DNA of 64,000 nt. It comes from Bacillota bacterium (lineage in GTDB: Bacteria > Bacillota > Clostridia > Christensenellales > Aristaeellaceae). This document shows, piece by piece, positions 41,272-50,663 of this stretch. Position numbers and translations under genes: made by a program. Where the stretch lies: contig JAEWVC010000057.1 of NCBI GenBank assembly GCA_023459275.1, positions 1-64,000 of the forward strand, read 5' to 3'. Position 1 is the stretch's first letter; every line of letters begins with the position of its first letter. Under the pieces are notes generated by a model. The model saw nothing but the letters and a program-made list of their open reading frames with translations, was not told the origin of the DNA and did not search any database.

Positions 41272-42927
41272 ATGAAACGGATTTTGGCCCTGGTTTTATT
41301 CACGGCAATGCTTTTATCCAGCGCGGCGGCGGTAGCCGAAAACAACTGGATGGAGCCCTATCCCGAGACGGTGACGGTTACCTTTGGGCGCTACGGTTCC
41401 GAATCGGACCCCCTGTTTCCCGAAGGGGAATCCATGGACAACAGCGTGTATACGAAGTGGATCAAGGACACCTTCAACATTGCGTTTGAAACCGCGTGGC
41501 TGATCCCCAACGCGGCGGACCACAACACGAAGCTTGCCCTGGACATGGTTTCCGGCTCCCTGCCCGACATCTTCATGGTCCGGGACAAGAACCAGCTCCG
41601 GCAGATGATCGAAGGCGGCATGCTGGCGGACCTGACCGGCGCCATTGAAAACAGTTCCAGCGATATGGTGAAGGAGATTTATGAAAGCTACGGCGGCGCA
41701 GACAAGCTCTTTACCGCCAATATGCGGGATGAGGAGGGCAAGATTTACGCCTTCCCATACACCGCGCCGGGTTATGAATTCATGCTCACCTGGATCCGCC
41801 AGGACTGGCTGGACAAGCTTGGCCTTGCAACGCCTGCCAGCTTCGCGGAACTGGAGGCGGCGGCAAAGGCGTTTGTGGATAACAAGATGGCCGGCGACGC
41901 GACCGTAGGCGTTGAAATCGACAGCGGCATCACCGACGGCTATGCCTTCCTGGGTTCCGTAGGCCCCTGGTGCCATAATTACGGCGCGTATCCAAGCAAC
42001 TGGTACATTGACGAAGCTACCGGAAAATACGTGTACGGCTCCGTGCAGCCCCAGATGAAGGACGCGCTGGCCTATATGGCAAAGCTGTACCAGGAAGGCG
42101 TCATCGATTACGAGTTTGCCACCAAGGACTGGACCGGCTCCATTTCCAACGGCAATGCCGGCATCCTGTTCGGCGCCTGGTGGATCGGCGCCTGGCCCCT
42201 TTCCAACGTCAAGGCCAACGACCCCGAAGCGGAATGGGTGCCCCTTTGGATCAAGAGCGACAACGGCGAGTACAACACCTACAAGCCGGACATTGAATCC
42301 GAGTCCATCTACTGGGTGGTCAGCAGCAAGTGCGAACACCCCGAGGTGCTCATCAAGATGGTCAACCTGGCCGCCGAGCAGCAGAACCTTACCGGCATCG
42401 CCCAGTATGACCCCTACCCCAAGAATATCCCCGTGGAGATTGATACCCACTATTCCGACATCGGCTACAAGTTTGATTTCCAGGCCTGGCCCATCTGCGC
42501 CAAGGTGCGCTACTACGACCAGCTTCTGCGGCTGGAGCCGGTTTGGACGGATTTGGTGAACCAGGTCAAAGAAGGCAAGGAGATCCCCAAGTTTGCCACC
42601 GAGTCCTTTGACGGGGAAAAGATCGTTGCCTACATGAACGGCGAGGACAAGAGCGGCATGGGGCTGCATGTGTACACAAAGACGCTGTCCCTGCAACTGA
42701 TTGCCGCCAACAAGGACAGCCTGGTGGAAAAGGAAATCTATGTGCCCGCCGTGACCCCCACCATGGAAATGGCCTGGTCTAACCTGCGGGACATGGAAAA
42801 GCAGGTCTTTACAAAAATCATCATGGGCCAGGAACCCCTGGACAGCTTTGACACCTTCGTGAAGAACTGGTCCGCCCAGGGCGGCGATATGATTACGGAC
42901 GAAGTCAACGAGGCCGCCGGCAAATAA
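41272..42927 (+). CDS. Extracellular solute-binding protein (system 3)
   Basis: 551 aa. The signal peptide MKRILALVLFTAMLLSSAAA has a probable cut after AVA and no lipobox cysteine. The mature part is a large family-1 binding fold of the LplA/LipO kind. AAAGGAG before ATG 41272 rules out the longer frame to 41113. It is divergent from the inositol operon and leads an operon with two permeases and a GH38 alpha-mannosidase, so a mannosyl-inositol ligand is an attractive but untested idea. Confidence 0.9.
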   Translation: MKRILALVLFTAMLLSSAAAVAENNWMEPYPETVTVTFGRYGSESDPLFPEGESMDNSVYTKWIKDTFNIAFETAWLIPNAADHNTKLALDMVSGSLPDIFMVRDKNQLRQMIEGGMLADLTGAIENSSSDMVKEIYESYGGADKLFTANMRDEEGKIYAFPYTAPGYEFMLTWIRQDWLDKLGLATPASFAELEAAAKAFVDNKMAGDATVGVEIDSGITDGYAFLGSVGPWCHNYGAYPSNWYIDEATGKYVYGSVQPQMKDALAYMAKLYQEGVIDYEFATKDWTGSISNGNAGILFGAWWIGAWPLSNVKANDPEAEWVPLWIKSDNGEYNTYKPDIESESIYWVVSSKCEHPEVLIKMVNLAAEQQNLTGIAQYDPYPKNIPVEIDTHYSDIGYKFDFQAWPICAKVRYYDQLLRLEPVWTDLVNQVKEGKEIPKFATESFDGEKIVAYMNGEDKSGMGLHVYTKTLSLQLIAANKDSLVEKEIYVPAVTPTMEMAWSNLRDMEKQVFTKIIMGQEPLDSFDTFVKNWSAQGGDMITDEVNEAAGK

Positions 42928-42944
42928 GATTTGCGGCTGCCCCT

Positions 42945-42976
42945 CCGGCGGCGATGGTTCGTGCCACCGCCGCCGG
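42945..42976. repeat. Hairpin between binding protein and permease (system 3)
   Basis: CCGGCGGCGATGG (42945-42957) pairs with CCACCGCCGCCGG (42964-42976) with one A-C mismatch and a TTCGTG loop. It lies 18 bp after the stop, with no U run. Confidence 0.65.
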
Positions 42977-43030
42977 CATTTATACTATTTTCAATAGCGG
43001 TATATCCTCCCCCGGTAAAGGAGAATGGGT

Positions 43031-43972
43031 ATGAAAGCAACGTCCGGTACTCCTGGAAAGACGCGGCCCGGGCACAGGCGCTGGTTTTTTGACAGGACGC
43101 AGATGTATTACCATCTGATGCTCCTGCCCGGCGTGGCGCTGTTGATACTGTTCAACTACGTGCCGATGTACGGGGTCATCATGGCCTTTCAGAAATTCAA
43201 CCCGTCTTTGGGCTTCGCGCGCTCCAAGTGGGTGGGGTGGCAGAATTTCAAATATCTGTTCTCCATCCCGGATGTGCAGAGCAAGTTTATGAATACCCTG
43301 ATCCTGGCCGGCGCCAACATTGTGCTTGATATGGTCATCCCCCTGGCCTTTGCCATTCTGCTCAATGAAGTGAGGCACAGGGCCTATAAGCGCACCATCC
43401 AGACCATTGTCTACCTGCCCCATTTCCTGTCCTGGGTCACCCTGGGCCTTATCTTCAAGCAATTCTTTTCCATGAACGGATACATGAATACGTTGCTTGT
43501 CTCCCTTGGGCTTGAAAAGATCCATTTCATGGGCAGCAACGATTATTTCCGCCCGCTGCTGATTTTTACAAACTCCTGGAAGAGCTTCGGCTGGGGGACC
43601 ATCATTTTTCTGGCGGCCCTTACCGCCATTGACCCGGCCCTGTATGAATCCGCGCGCATGGACGGGGCCACCCGCATGCAAAAAATCAGGTACATCATTC
43701 TGCCGGGGATGATGTCCGTGATCGTGCTGAAGCTGACCCTTTCCCTGGGGGGCGTTTTGAACGCAAACTTCGACCAGGTTTTCAATTTGTACAATACCCT
43801 GGTCTATGATACGGCGGATATCATTGACACCTACGTATACCGGATGGGCATGGTCCAGGCGCAGTACAGCCTTTCCACGGCGGTAGGCCTTCTGAAATCC
43901 GTCATCAGCCTTGTTTTGATCGTCACATCGTATGGGCTGTCCTACAAATTTGCCGATTACCGGATATTTTGA
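43031..43972 (+). CDS. ABC importer permease, LplB type (system 3)
   Basis: 313 aa, six helices, EAA-type loop ESARMDGATRMQKIRYIILP and a C-terminal DTYVYRMGM signature. AAAGGAG seven bases upstream selects the ATG at 43031 over the one at 43025. Its partner follows after 24 bp. Confidence 0.9.
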   Translation: MKATSGTPGKTRPGHRRWFFDRTQMYYHLMLLPGVALLILFNYVPMYGVIMAFQKFNPSLGFARSKWVGWQNFKYLFSIPDVQSKFMNTLILAGANIVLDMVIPLAFAILLNEVRHRAYKRTIQTIVYLPHFLSWVTLGLIFKQFFSMNGYMNTLLVSLGLEKIHFMGSNDYFRPLLIFTNSWKSFGWGTIIFLAALTAIDPALYESARMDGATRMQKIRYIILPGMMSVIVLKLTLSLGGVLNANFDQVFNLYNTLVYDTADIIDTYVYRMGMVQAQYSLSTAVGLLKSVISLVLIVTSYGLSYKFADYRIF

Positions 43973-43996
43973 GTCCCGCGCAAAGGAGGCGTCCCC

Positions 43997-44905
43997 ATGC
44001 CCAGGCAATTTTCAAAAACGTCCGGCGCCGGCACCGTGAATCCCTTCAATTCGGGGGATGTGCTCATCTATTTCATCCTTTTGCTGTCGGCGGTCCTATG
44101 CCTTGTCCCGGTGATCAACATCCTTGCCATCTCCTTCAGCAACGCCGCCGCGGCGGACGCAGGCCAGGTGGGATTCTGGCCGGTCCGCTTTACCACGGCC
44201 TCCTATAACCGCATCCTGCAAGACACCACCTTTTTTCAGGCCTTTTTGACATCCATCCTGCGGGTGGTGCTGGGCTCCTCCCTGACCATGATCCTCACCT
44301 TCCTGATGGCCTATCCCCTGTCCCGGGAAAGCAGGGAATTTCCCATGCGCAACATCTACATGTGGTTCATGATCTTCACCATGCTTTTTAACGGCGGCCT
44401 CATCCCCACCTACCTTACGGTGATTGGGCTGGGCATGAAAAACACCATCTGGGCGCTGACCGTGCCCACCGCGGTGGCCACCTACAACAACATTCTCATG
44501 ATGAATTTTTTCCGGGGGATCCCCAAGGAGCTGCATGAGGCCGCCGGCATTGACGGGGCCAACCCGCTCCGGATACTCATCGATGTCTATATTCCGGTCT
44601 CCCTGCCGGTAACGGCCACCCTGTCCCTGTTTTGCATGCTTTGGCATTGGAACGATTACTTCGCCGGCATGATCTATATTGACGACGCCGCAAAGCAGCC
44701 GCTGATGACCTACATCCGCAATCTGACGCTGCAGATGAATTTTGAGCAGCTTACGGCGGAGGAGCTGGTCAAGCGCATGGAGGTGGGCACCCTCACCTAC
44801 AACGCGGCCAAGATCGTCGTGGCCATGATCCCGGTCCTGCTGGTATACCCCTTCCTGCAAAAGTATTTTGTCACAGGCATTATGCTGGGCTCCGTAAAAG
44901 GCTGA
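43997..44905 (+). CDS. ABC importer permease, LplC/YtcP type (system 3)
   Basis: 302 aa with the EAA loop EAAGIDGANPLRILIDVYIP and the family C-terminal end QKYFVTGIMLGSVKG. AAAGGAGG precedes the ATG. No ATPase gene follows; the next gene is the GH38 enzyme. Confidence 0.9.
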   Translation: MPRQFSKTSGAGTVNPFNSGDVLIYFILLLSAVLCLVPVINILAISFSNAAAADAGQVGFWPVRFTTASYNRILQDTTFFQAFLTSILRVVLGSSLTMILTFLMAYPLSRESREFPMRNIYMWFMIFTMLFNGGLIPTYLTVIGLGMKNTIWALTVPTAVATYNNILMMNFFRGIPKELHEAAGIDGANPLRILIDVYIPVSLPVTATLSLFCMLWHWNDYFAGMIYIDDAAKQPLMTYIRNLTLQMNFEQLTAEELVKRMEVGTLTYNAAKIVVAMIPVLLVYPFLQKYFVTGIMLGSVKG

Positions 44906-44923
44906 TATAAAGAGGAACAGTTT

Positions 44924-47278
44924 GTGAAAACAACAGATAATTTGGTTTTGGGCTTGACCCATGTGGATTTGGGCTGGAAAAAAGGCCGCGCCGAAATGGC
45001 ACAGGTGCTGGATGCGTACCTGGAAAGGCTATGCGCTTTGATGGATGAAAATCCGGAGCTTCATTATTTGCTGGAGCAGGCGCTTCATTACCGTGATTTG
45101 GAAAAGCGCAATCCTTCCCTGTTCGCGCGGGTGAAAGCCCTGGTCCGGTCGGGAAGGCTGGAATTTGCCACGGGCCTGGCCTCCACCATCGAAAACAATG
45201 TGACCAACGGGGAATCCTTCCTGCGCAATATGGAACTGGGCCTAAGGTGGCTGCGCGGCCATATGGATGTGGAGGCCGCGTCCTGCGCCATGGTCGACAC
45301 CTTCGGCTTCCCCCCGCAGATGCCCCAGGTTTTGCGCCAGTTTGGCTTCCCGGCCCTCCTGGCCAACCGCCTGGGCGGAAGGCACGGCGTGGATGTGTTC
45401 CGCGCAAGAGGGCTGGACGGCTCCGAAATTGTGGTGGCCGGCCGGGATTGCATGTCCCCCTATGTCAAACCGGGGCACATCCATTTCCGCTTCTGCCGGA
45501 CGGAGGAGGATTTGGCCCGCCTGTTTGGAGAAGCGGATGAAAACCCCGCCGGCTGGACGATGGTGATGCCCTACACGGAAAACGAAATATGGCCCGGCCA
45601 AAGCATTGTCACCCTGGCGGCCGCCTCCAAAAAGAAATACCGGTTCGGCACGCTGTCGGAATACCTTCAAAGGGTCCGGGAACTGCCCGGGCTTACGGAA
45701 ACCCACGGCGACCTGAACCCGGAGTTTACGGGCACCTTCTCCCTGCGGCAAAAGCTTCGGCTTCTGAACAGGCGGGCGGAAACGCTTCTGCTGGAAGCGG
45801 AAAGCGCCTGTGTCCTGTGGCGCAAGCCCGCCCTGGCTGCCCGCCTGGAGGAGCATTGGTGGGAAATGGCCTACATCCAATTCCATGATATCCTTACCGG
45901 ATCGCATCCCACCGCGGTGTACGAGGATTGCCTTGAACGCCTTGGCGGCGTAATGGGCGGGGCCCGCGCGGTGCTGGCCGAAGCGGCCGCGGGGAAGGAT
46001 GCTGCCGGGGATGACGCAAGCGCCGCCTTTACGCTTTTGAACACCCTGCCTTACCCCCGGGAGGACGAAGCGGCCCTTCCCCTGCCGGAAGGATGGGCGG
46101 GGGCGGCGGAAATCCGCGTGGACGGTGCGCCTGTAAGGGGATGGCGGCAGGAAGGAACTACGGTATATTTTTCAGCCCCGGTCCCGCCCATGGCCGCGGC
46201 GGCCGTCACCGCAAGGCCGGGCCCGGCCCCTGTAACCGGGCGCAGGGCCATCCCCTGTCTGGAAAACGAATATCTGCGCCTGGAGATGGGGAATGGCCAT
46301 TTGGTGGGCCGTTTGGTGTACAAGCCCGCCAACCGGACCATCCTTCAAAACGCGGATGACCTGCTGGTGCTGCAGGGGGACATGGGGAACTTTCAGATCG
46401 AGGAGCCGCAGGACGCGGAGATCCCCTGCGGCCACGGCGTATACGGTGTATCCCTGTATGAGGAGCAGGGCGTCCAAAAGGCTGTGGTCACCGGATCGTT
46501 CCCGCCCCTGCCGGAAGGGGACGTCACCTACCGGCTTACCCTTGCGCTGCATCCGGGGGAATCCTGCATACGGCTTCAGGCGGAAACCGGCTGGCAGGCG
46601 GAGGCCGCCCGGCTCAGGCTGAAGCTGTCAACGCCCTTCCAAACGGCGGGCGGGATATATGAGGTCCCTTTCGGCGCCGTGGAACGCCGCCCCCGGGGCC
46701 TGACCCGCAACACCAGGGGCGAATGGGCCGCCCACCGGTTTGTGGCCATGGAGGACGCGGCGGCCGGCGTGGGGCTGGCCCTGTGCAACCAGGGCACGGC
46801 GGGGGTGGAATGCGCGGGCGGAAGCCTGTGGACAACGCTCCTGCGCTCCCCCGTCAAGGAATACGCCGGCATGATGAAAGACGATACTTCCTCCGACCGC
46901 GGCGCCCATACCTTCTCTTTTTTGCTGGCGGTCTATGCCGGCTCCTGGGCCGGCGCGGGGGTGCCCCGCCTGGCGCAGCGGTTCAACCACCCCCTGTCCG
47001 TCCTTCCCGGGGCGGCCAGGCCGCTTTCCCCCTTCGCGGCCTGGGAGGATGCAAACCTCATGCTTTCCTCGCTGAAATATACCCAGGACGGCAGGCGCGC
47101 GCTGCGGATATATGAAACGGCGGGCCGGGAAACAAAGACCGCCGTGCGCTTTTCGGAAGATGTCCGGGCCTGGCGGTCCGATGTGCGGGAAATGCCCCTT
47201 GATCCCCTTTCGCCCCCGGGGCGCGTACTGGACCTTGCTTTTGCCCCCTTTGAGATCAAGACCATCCTTCTGGACTGA
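44924..47278 (+). CDS. GH38 alpha-mannosidase
   Basis: 784 aa, no signal peptide. The zinc motif THVDLGW supplies His13 and Asp15; the nucleophile Asp125 lies in CAMVDTFGFPPQMPQ; and the later zinc His is in YIQFHDILTGSHP. The C-terminal half is the GH38 beta-sandwich region. The GTG start has AGAGGA seven bases upstream. Co-transcribed with importer system 3 and opposite the inositol operon, it could release mannose from an imported mannosylated polyol. Confidence 0.87.
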   Translation: MKTTDNLVLGLTHVDLGWKKGRAEMAQVLDAYLERLCALMDENPELHYLLEQALHYRDLEKRNPSLFARVKALVRSGRLEFATGLASTIENNVTNGESFLRNMELGLRWLRGHMDVEAASCAMVDTFGFPPQMPQVLRQFGFPALLANRLGGRHGVDVFRARGLDGSEIVVAGRDCMSPYVKPGHIHFRFCRTEEDLARLFGEADENPAGWTMVMPYTENEIWPGQSIVTLAAASKKKYRFGTLSEYLQRVRELPGLTETHGDLNPEFTGTFSLRQKLRLLNRRAETLLLEAESACVLWRKPALAARLEEHWWEMAYIQFHDILTGSHPTAVYEDCLERLGGVMGGARAVLAEAAAGKDAAGDDASAAFTLLNTLPYPREDEAALPLPEGWAGAAEIRVDGAPVRGWRQEGTTVYFSAPVPPMAAAAVTARPGPAPVTGRRAIPCLENEYLRLEMGNGHLVGRLVYKPANRTILQNADDLLVLQGDMGNFQIEEPQDAEIPCGHGVYGVSLYEEQGVQKAVVTGSFPPLPEGDVTYRLTLALHPGESCIRLQAETGWQAEAARLRLKLSTPFQTAGGIYEVPFGAVERRPRGLTRNTRGEWAAHRFVAMEDAAAGVGLALCNQGTAGVECAGGSLWTTLLRSPVKEYAGMMKDDTSSDRGAHTFSFLLAVYAGSWAGAGVPRLAQRFNHPLSVLPGAARPLSPFAAWEDANLMLSSLKYTQDGRRALRIYETAGRETKTAVRFSEDVRAWRSDVREMPLDPLSPPGRVLDLAFAPFEIKTILLD

Positions 47279-47281
47279 CGG

Positions 47282-47480
47282 CGGTCCAGAGAAGGTGGAA
47301 TTCCACTTTCTCCGGCTCTCCCTTTTCCCCTGCGGCCTATGGCCGTGGCCGGGGAAAAGCGCAGGGAATGCTTGCTTCGCAAGCGCCCCGCGCGCGTAGG
47401 CTATGCCGGGCGGCACGATTGCAATTGAAGGGGTTTCATCCCTTCAATGCACCCCTGAAAATTGGTTTGACTTTGTCGGT
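47282..47480. repeat. Mosaic repeat, copy B
   Basis: Directly after the GH38 stop comes a shorter version of the array at 30.4-30.75 kb. The stems are AGAAGGTGGAATTCCACTTT, CTTTTCCCC...GCGGCC TAT GGCC...GGGGAAAAG, GCTTGCTTCGCAAGC, and ATTGAAGGGG...CCCTTCAAT, then GAAAATTGGTTTGACTTTGT. Compensated changes keep each stem paired although bases differ from copy A. Confidence 0.75.
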
Positions 47481-47486
47481 AGCCTG

Positions 47487-47526
47487 AAGCGCCCGCCCCG
47501 GTATTCCGCCGGGGCGGGCGCTTTTT
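47487..47526 (+). terminator. Strong intrinsic terminator of the system 3 / GH38 operon
   Basis: AAGCGCCCGCCCCGG (47487-47501) pairs perfectly with CCGGGGCGGGCGCTT (47509-47523), followed by a run of T on the plus strand. It sits between convergent genes. Confidence 0.9.
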
Positions 47527-47535
47527 TGACAAGCC

Positions 47536-48387
47536 CTATTTGAGGCTGTTTTCCGCCCGGTACCGGGACGGCGTCATCCCCTGTGTCTTTTTGAATAATC
47601 TTGCCATGTAATTTTCGGAGTTGAAGCCGGCCTGGTAGGCCGCGTCGGCAATATTATCCCCCGCCTTCAGGCGCCGCTTCACATGCTCTATGCGGTAGGC
47701 GTTTACCATGTCCACAAAGGTGGTGCTCTGTTCCTTGAGCAGGGTATGGCTCAGGGTGGAACGGCTGATATGGAATTTGCGGCAAACCTCCTTGACAGGA
47801 AGGGGCGCCGTATAGTTCTCTTTCACGTATTCCCTCAGCCGGTCGAACAGCAGGGCGTTTCTCAGTTTCATCAGGCCGTTTAGGTGGGCATATGTGGCCA
47901 GCGCGCCCAGCATGCGCCCCGCCGACTCCATCAGCTGGCTGGCGACCACCGGAAACTGGCGGTACAGCTGCGTCATGGCCTCCGGGTCCAGGTGATGCGC
48001 GGTATAAAGCTTTTCCCGCGCAGCCTCGTCATCCGGCATATCGATGATGCGCACCTGGCCGAACATAAAATACCCAAGCAGCGAATGATCGTATACCACC
48101 GGATAGACAAACTCATTCATTCCCGCATGGCAGTGGAAGGAATGCAGATGGTCCTGATGGGTGGAGGAATAGGTGAGGGCTTCCTCCTCACAGCGGTTGC
48201 ATTCCTTCATCAGCGCGGGGACCTTTTGCAGCGCCCTGCAGTATTCGGAGCAGCTGTTGGAGCATCCCAAAAGGCAGCGCTGGCCCACCGCATCCCAGAA
48301 GGTGATGCGCATATTGGTCAGCCTGTAAAAATCCTCCAGGAGCGCCGACAGCTTCGCATAATCAATAACGACTTGGGGCATAGCCAT
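47536..48387 (-). CDS. PocR-domain AraC-family regulator
   Basis: 283 aa. The N-terminal PocR ligand-binding domain (about residues 5-165) has the Cys/His pattern CSNSCSEYC, ECNRCEEEA and FHCHAGMNEFVYPV. The C-terminus is an AraC double helix-turn-helix (PVKEVCRKFHISRSTLSHTL to FKKTQGMTPSRYRAEN). PocR domains sense small polyols such as propanediol. AAAGGA precedes the ATG. It could control the neighbouring importer/GH38 operon or the TolB-like gene. Confidence 0.87.
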   Translation of the reverse strand: MAMPQVVIDYAKLSALLEDFYRLTNMRITFWDAVGQRCLLGCSNSCSEYCRALQKVPALMKECNRCEEEALTYSSTHQDHLHSFHCHAGMNEFVYPVVYDHSLLGYFMFGQVRIIDMPDDEAAREKLYTAHHLDPEAMTQLYRQFPVVASQLMESAGRMLGALATYAHLNGLMKLRNALLFDRLREYVKENYTAPLPVKEVCRKFHISRSTLSHTLLKEQSTTFVDMVNAYRIEHVKRRLKAGDNIADAAYQAGFNSENYMARLFKKTQGMTPSRYRAENSLK

Positions 48388-48436
48388 CTCTTTCCTTTAC
48401 GCGGCAGTACGGATTGCACAACATCCACCCTCCGGT

Positions 48437-48465
48437 ATAATACCACATATCCTCCTTGATCTCAA
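48437..48465 (-). promoter_or_regulatory. Promoter of the PocR-AraC gene
   Basis: On the minus strand TTGAGA (48465-48460) and TATTAT (48442-48437) are 17 bp apart, 50 bp before the start codon. The remainder of the divergent gap up to 48664 shows a TATACT box near 48560 on the plus strand but no convincing -35. Confidence 0.65.
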
Positions 48466-48664
48466 AGAAAAGGCGGGCGGATGATATTGCGCCTAAAGAT
48501 ATTGAGGCCGCGGCCAGGGCATGGCGCAAGGTATTCGGCGTTCCTATGCCGAAAACAGACTATACTATATATATCGCCCCGTCCGGGAAATGCCAGCTTC
48601 TGGCGCATGTGCTCCCCCCGCGGCTTCCTGATGGCCGGAGGGAGCAGGAAAGGGAAAAACCGGT

Positions 48665-49546
48665 ATGAATGTATTAAAAACACGGCGTGCCCCCGAGGAA
48701 AGAAATGTTGCTTCCTGTCTGGAGATTTTGGATATTCCATCAAAAACCTGCACGCGGCTTTGCGAGCTTACTCACCTGATTGAGGCGCCAAACTGGACGC
48801 CGGACGGCAAAAGCCTGGTGTATAACGCGGGCGGCCGCATATACGCCTATGATCTTGCAAACAATACCCACCGCCTGCTGGATTCCGGCTTTTGCGCCCA
48901 GTGCAACAATGACCATGTGCTTTCCCCCGATGGAACGCGCATCGCCGTCAGCCATCATACCGCGGAAGACGGGCAGTCCCGCATATACATCTTCCCACTG
49001 GCGGGCGGGAAGCCTGTTTTGATCACGCCCATCGCCCCAAGCTACCTGCACGGCTGGTCTCCCGACGGCAAAACCCTGTCTTTCTGCGGCGAGAGAAACG
49101 GCCAGTACGATGTGTACGCTATCCCTGTGGACGGCGGGGAGGAAGCGCAGCTTACCAATGAGCCGGGTCTGGACGATGGGCCGGAGTTTTCCCCGGACGG
49201 CAAGCACATCTGGTTCAACTCCGTCCGTTCCGGGCTGATGCAGATTTACCGCATGGATGCCGGCGGCGGAAACGTGACGCGCATGACCCATGAGGAATCC
49301 AATAACTGGTTCCCCCATGTATCTCCCGATGGGCAGTGGATCGTTTACATCGCCTACAAAAAGGGCGATGTGCCCCCGGGCTCCCATCCCGCCAACAAAA
49401 ACGTGGAGCTAAGGCTGATGCCGGCGCAGGGCGGCCCCTCCCTCCCGCTGCTCTCCCTCTTTGGCGGGCAGGGCACCATCAACGTCAATTCCTGGGCTCC
49501 AGACAGCAAGAAGCTTGCTTTTGTCAGGTATCGCGTAAAACCGTAG
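48665..49546 (+). CDS. TolB-like beta-propeller (PD40 repeat) protein
   Basis: 293 aa made of five or more WD40-like PD40 repeats, each with an SPDGK-type turn (WTPDGKSLVYNAGG, LSPDGTRIAVSHH, WSPDGKTLSFCGE, FSPDGKHIWFNSV, VSPDGQWIVYIA). No signal peptide, so probably cytoplasmic. Relatives include oligogalacturonate lyase-like propellers and TolB-type proteins, but I see no catalytic signature. It stands alone between two minus-strand regulators. Confidence 0.78.
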   Translation: MNVLKTRRAPEERNVASCLEILDIPSKTCTRLCELTHLIEAPNWTPDGKSLVYNAGGRIYAYDLANNTHRLLDSGFCAQCNNDHVLSPDGTRIAVSHHTAEDGQSRIYIFPLAGGKPVLITPIAPSYLHGWSPDGKTLSFCGERNGQYDVYAIPVDGGEEAQLTNEPGLDDGPEFSPDGKHIWFNSVRSGLMQIYRMDAGGGNVTRMTHEESNNWFPHVSPDGQWIVYIAYKKGDVPPGSHPANKNVELRLMPAQGGPSLPLLSLFGGQGTINVNSWAPDSKKLAFVRYRVKP

Positions 49547-49574
49547 CCACGGTTCAGGCTATGGGCGCTGGGGG

Positions 49575-50600
49575 CTATAGGGCAGGGTCCACCGCTATCA
49601 CCGATTCCCGCTCCACCAGGGATACATCCAAAATCATGGATTCCGCGGGGGCGTTGGGCGATTTCAGCCGTCTGAACAGAATATCCACGGTAAGCTCCGC
49701 TTTTTGATCCAGGTCCTGGGCAATGGTGGTAAGCTGCGGCGTGATCTGCGTGCTGATGGCCATGTTGTCAAAGCCGATGACGGAGATATCGCCGGGGACA
49801 CGTACCTTCATGGCGCGCATGCCCTGGATCAAATAGGACGCGATCTGATCGCTGGTCACAAAGGCGGCCGTCACCTCATCCTTGAGCGCCGCCAGCGCTT
49901 TTCCGGCTTCTATGATCGCTTCCGGCTGCACATCGGACTGGAGCATGAACTGATGCTCCTTTTTCAGCGTCAGCCCATGTTCCGAAAGCACCGACAGAAA
50001 CCCGGCAAGGCGGTGCTGCACCACGCCGTTTTTCAGGTTGGGCGGGCCCACAAAGGCCAGGCGCCGGTGGCCGCGGGCAATCAGATGCCTCGCGGCCAAT
50101 TGCCCGCCCTTGAAGTCGTCAATGCCCACGTTGGACAGCCTGCGCAGATCGCTGAAGCTGTCGATGAACACCATGGGGATGTCGTTGACCGCGTGTATCT
50201 TTTCGATCTCATCATCAAACATCCCAAGGAAGATGGCGCCCTCCACGTTCCAGGTGCGCAGGCTTTGGGAAATGTCTTCCTGTGTCCTGACCATGTTCAC
50301 CATGGTATAATACCCAAGCCGCTGTATCCTTTGGATGATGGTGCCCACCAGCGCCGCGTTGTGGGGGCTTTTCAGGGAGTTTTCCTCCTCCCCTCCCCGC
50401 AGGATGATGGCAATGATGTGGGAGGAGCTTTTCGCCAGGCTGCGGGCGGAGGAGTTGGGGATATACTTCCGCTTCTCAATGATCTCAAGGATCCGCTGCG
50501 CGTTTTCCTTGGATACCCTGGACAGATTGCCGTTCACCACATTGGACACGGTCATCTTGCTGACGCCGGCTTCCTTGGCGATATCCTGGAGTGTTACCAT
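49575..50600 (-). CDS. LacI-family transcriptional repressor
   Basis: 341 aa. The N-terminal helix-turn-helix (MVTLQDIAKEAGVSKMTVS) and hinge (IPNSSARSLAKSSSH) precede a periplasmic-binding-like sugar domain (FVTSDQIASYLIQGM, VIGFDNMAI). The ATG at 50600 replaces a longer frame to 50663. It is divergent from an importer/GH13/GH31 operon, and palindromic sites lie at both promoters, so it likely represses that operon and itself. Confidence 0.92.
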   Translation of the reverse strand: MVTLQDIAKEAGVSKMTVSNVVNGNLSRVSKENAQRILEIIEKRKYIPNSSARSLAKSSSHIIAIILRGGEEENSLKSPHNAALVGTIIQRIQRLGYYTMVNMVRTQEDISQSLRTWNVEGAIFLGMFDDEIEKIHAVNDIPMVFIDSFSDLRRLSNVGIDDFKGGQLAARHLIARGHRRLAFVGPPNLKNGVVQHRLAGFLSVLSEHGLTLKKEHQFMLQSDVQPEAIIEAGKALAALKDEVTAAFVTSDQIASYLIQGMRAMKVRVPGDISVIGFDNMAISTQITPQLTTIAQDLDQKAELTVDILFRRLKSPNAPAESMILDVSLVERESVIAVDPAL

Positions 50601-50617
50601 CCTGCTTCCCCCGTCCC

Positions 50618-50663
50618 GGTTTATGCGTAAACCTATCATACAGGATTTCTCCGCCCGTTTCAA
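50618..50663 (-). promoter_or_regulatory. lacI-type gene promoter with autoregulatory palindrome
   Basis: TTGAAA (50663-50658) and TATGAT (50640-50635) are 17 bp apart on the minus strand. The expected transcription start falls inside the inverted repeat GGTTTA-TGCG-TAAACC (50618-50633), a good operator position. Confidence 0.7.

Noticed and set aside
48456..48668. 70-codon plus-strand frame before the TolB-like gene
   Set aside because: No Shine-Dalgarno, overlaps the promoter of the divergent regulator, no recognisable sequence.
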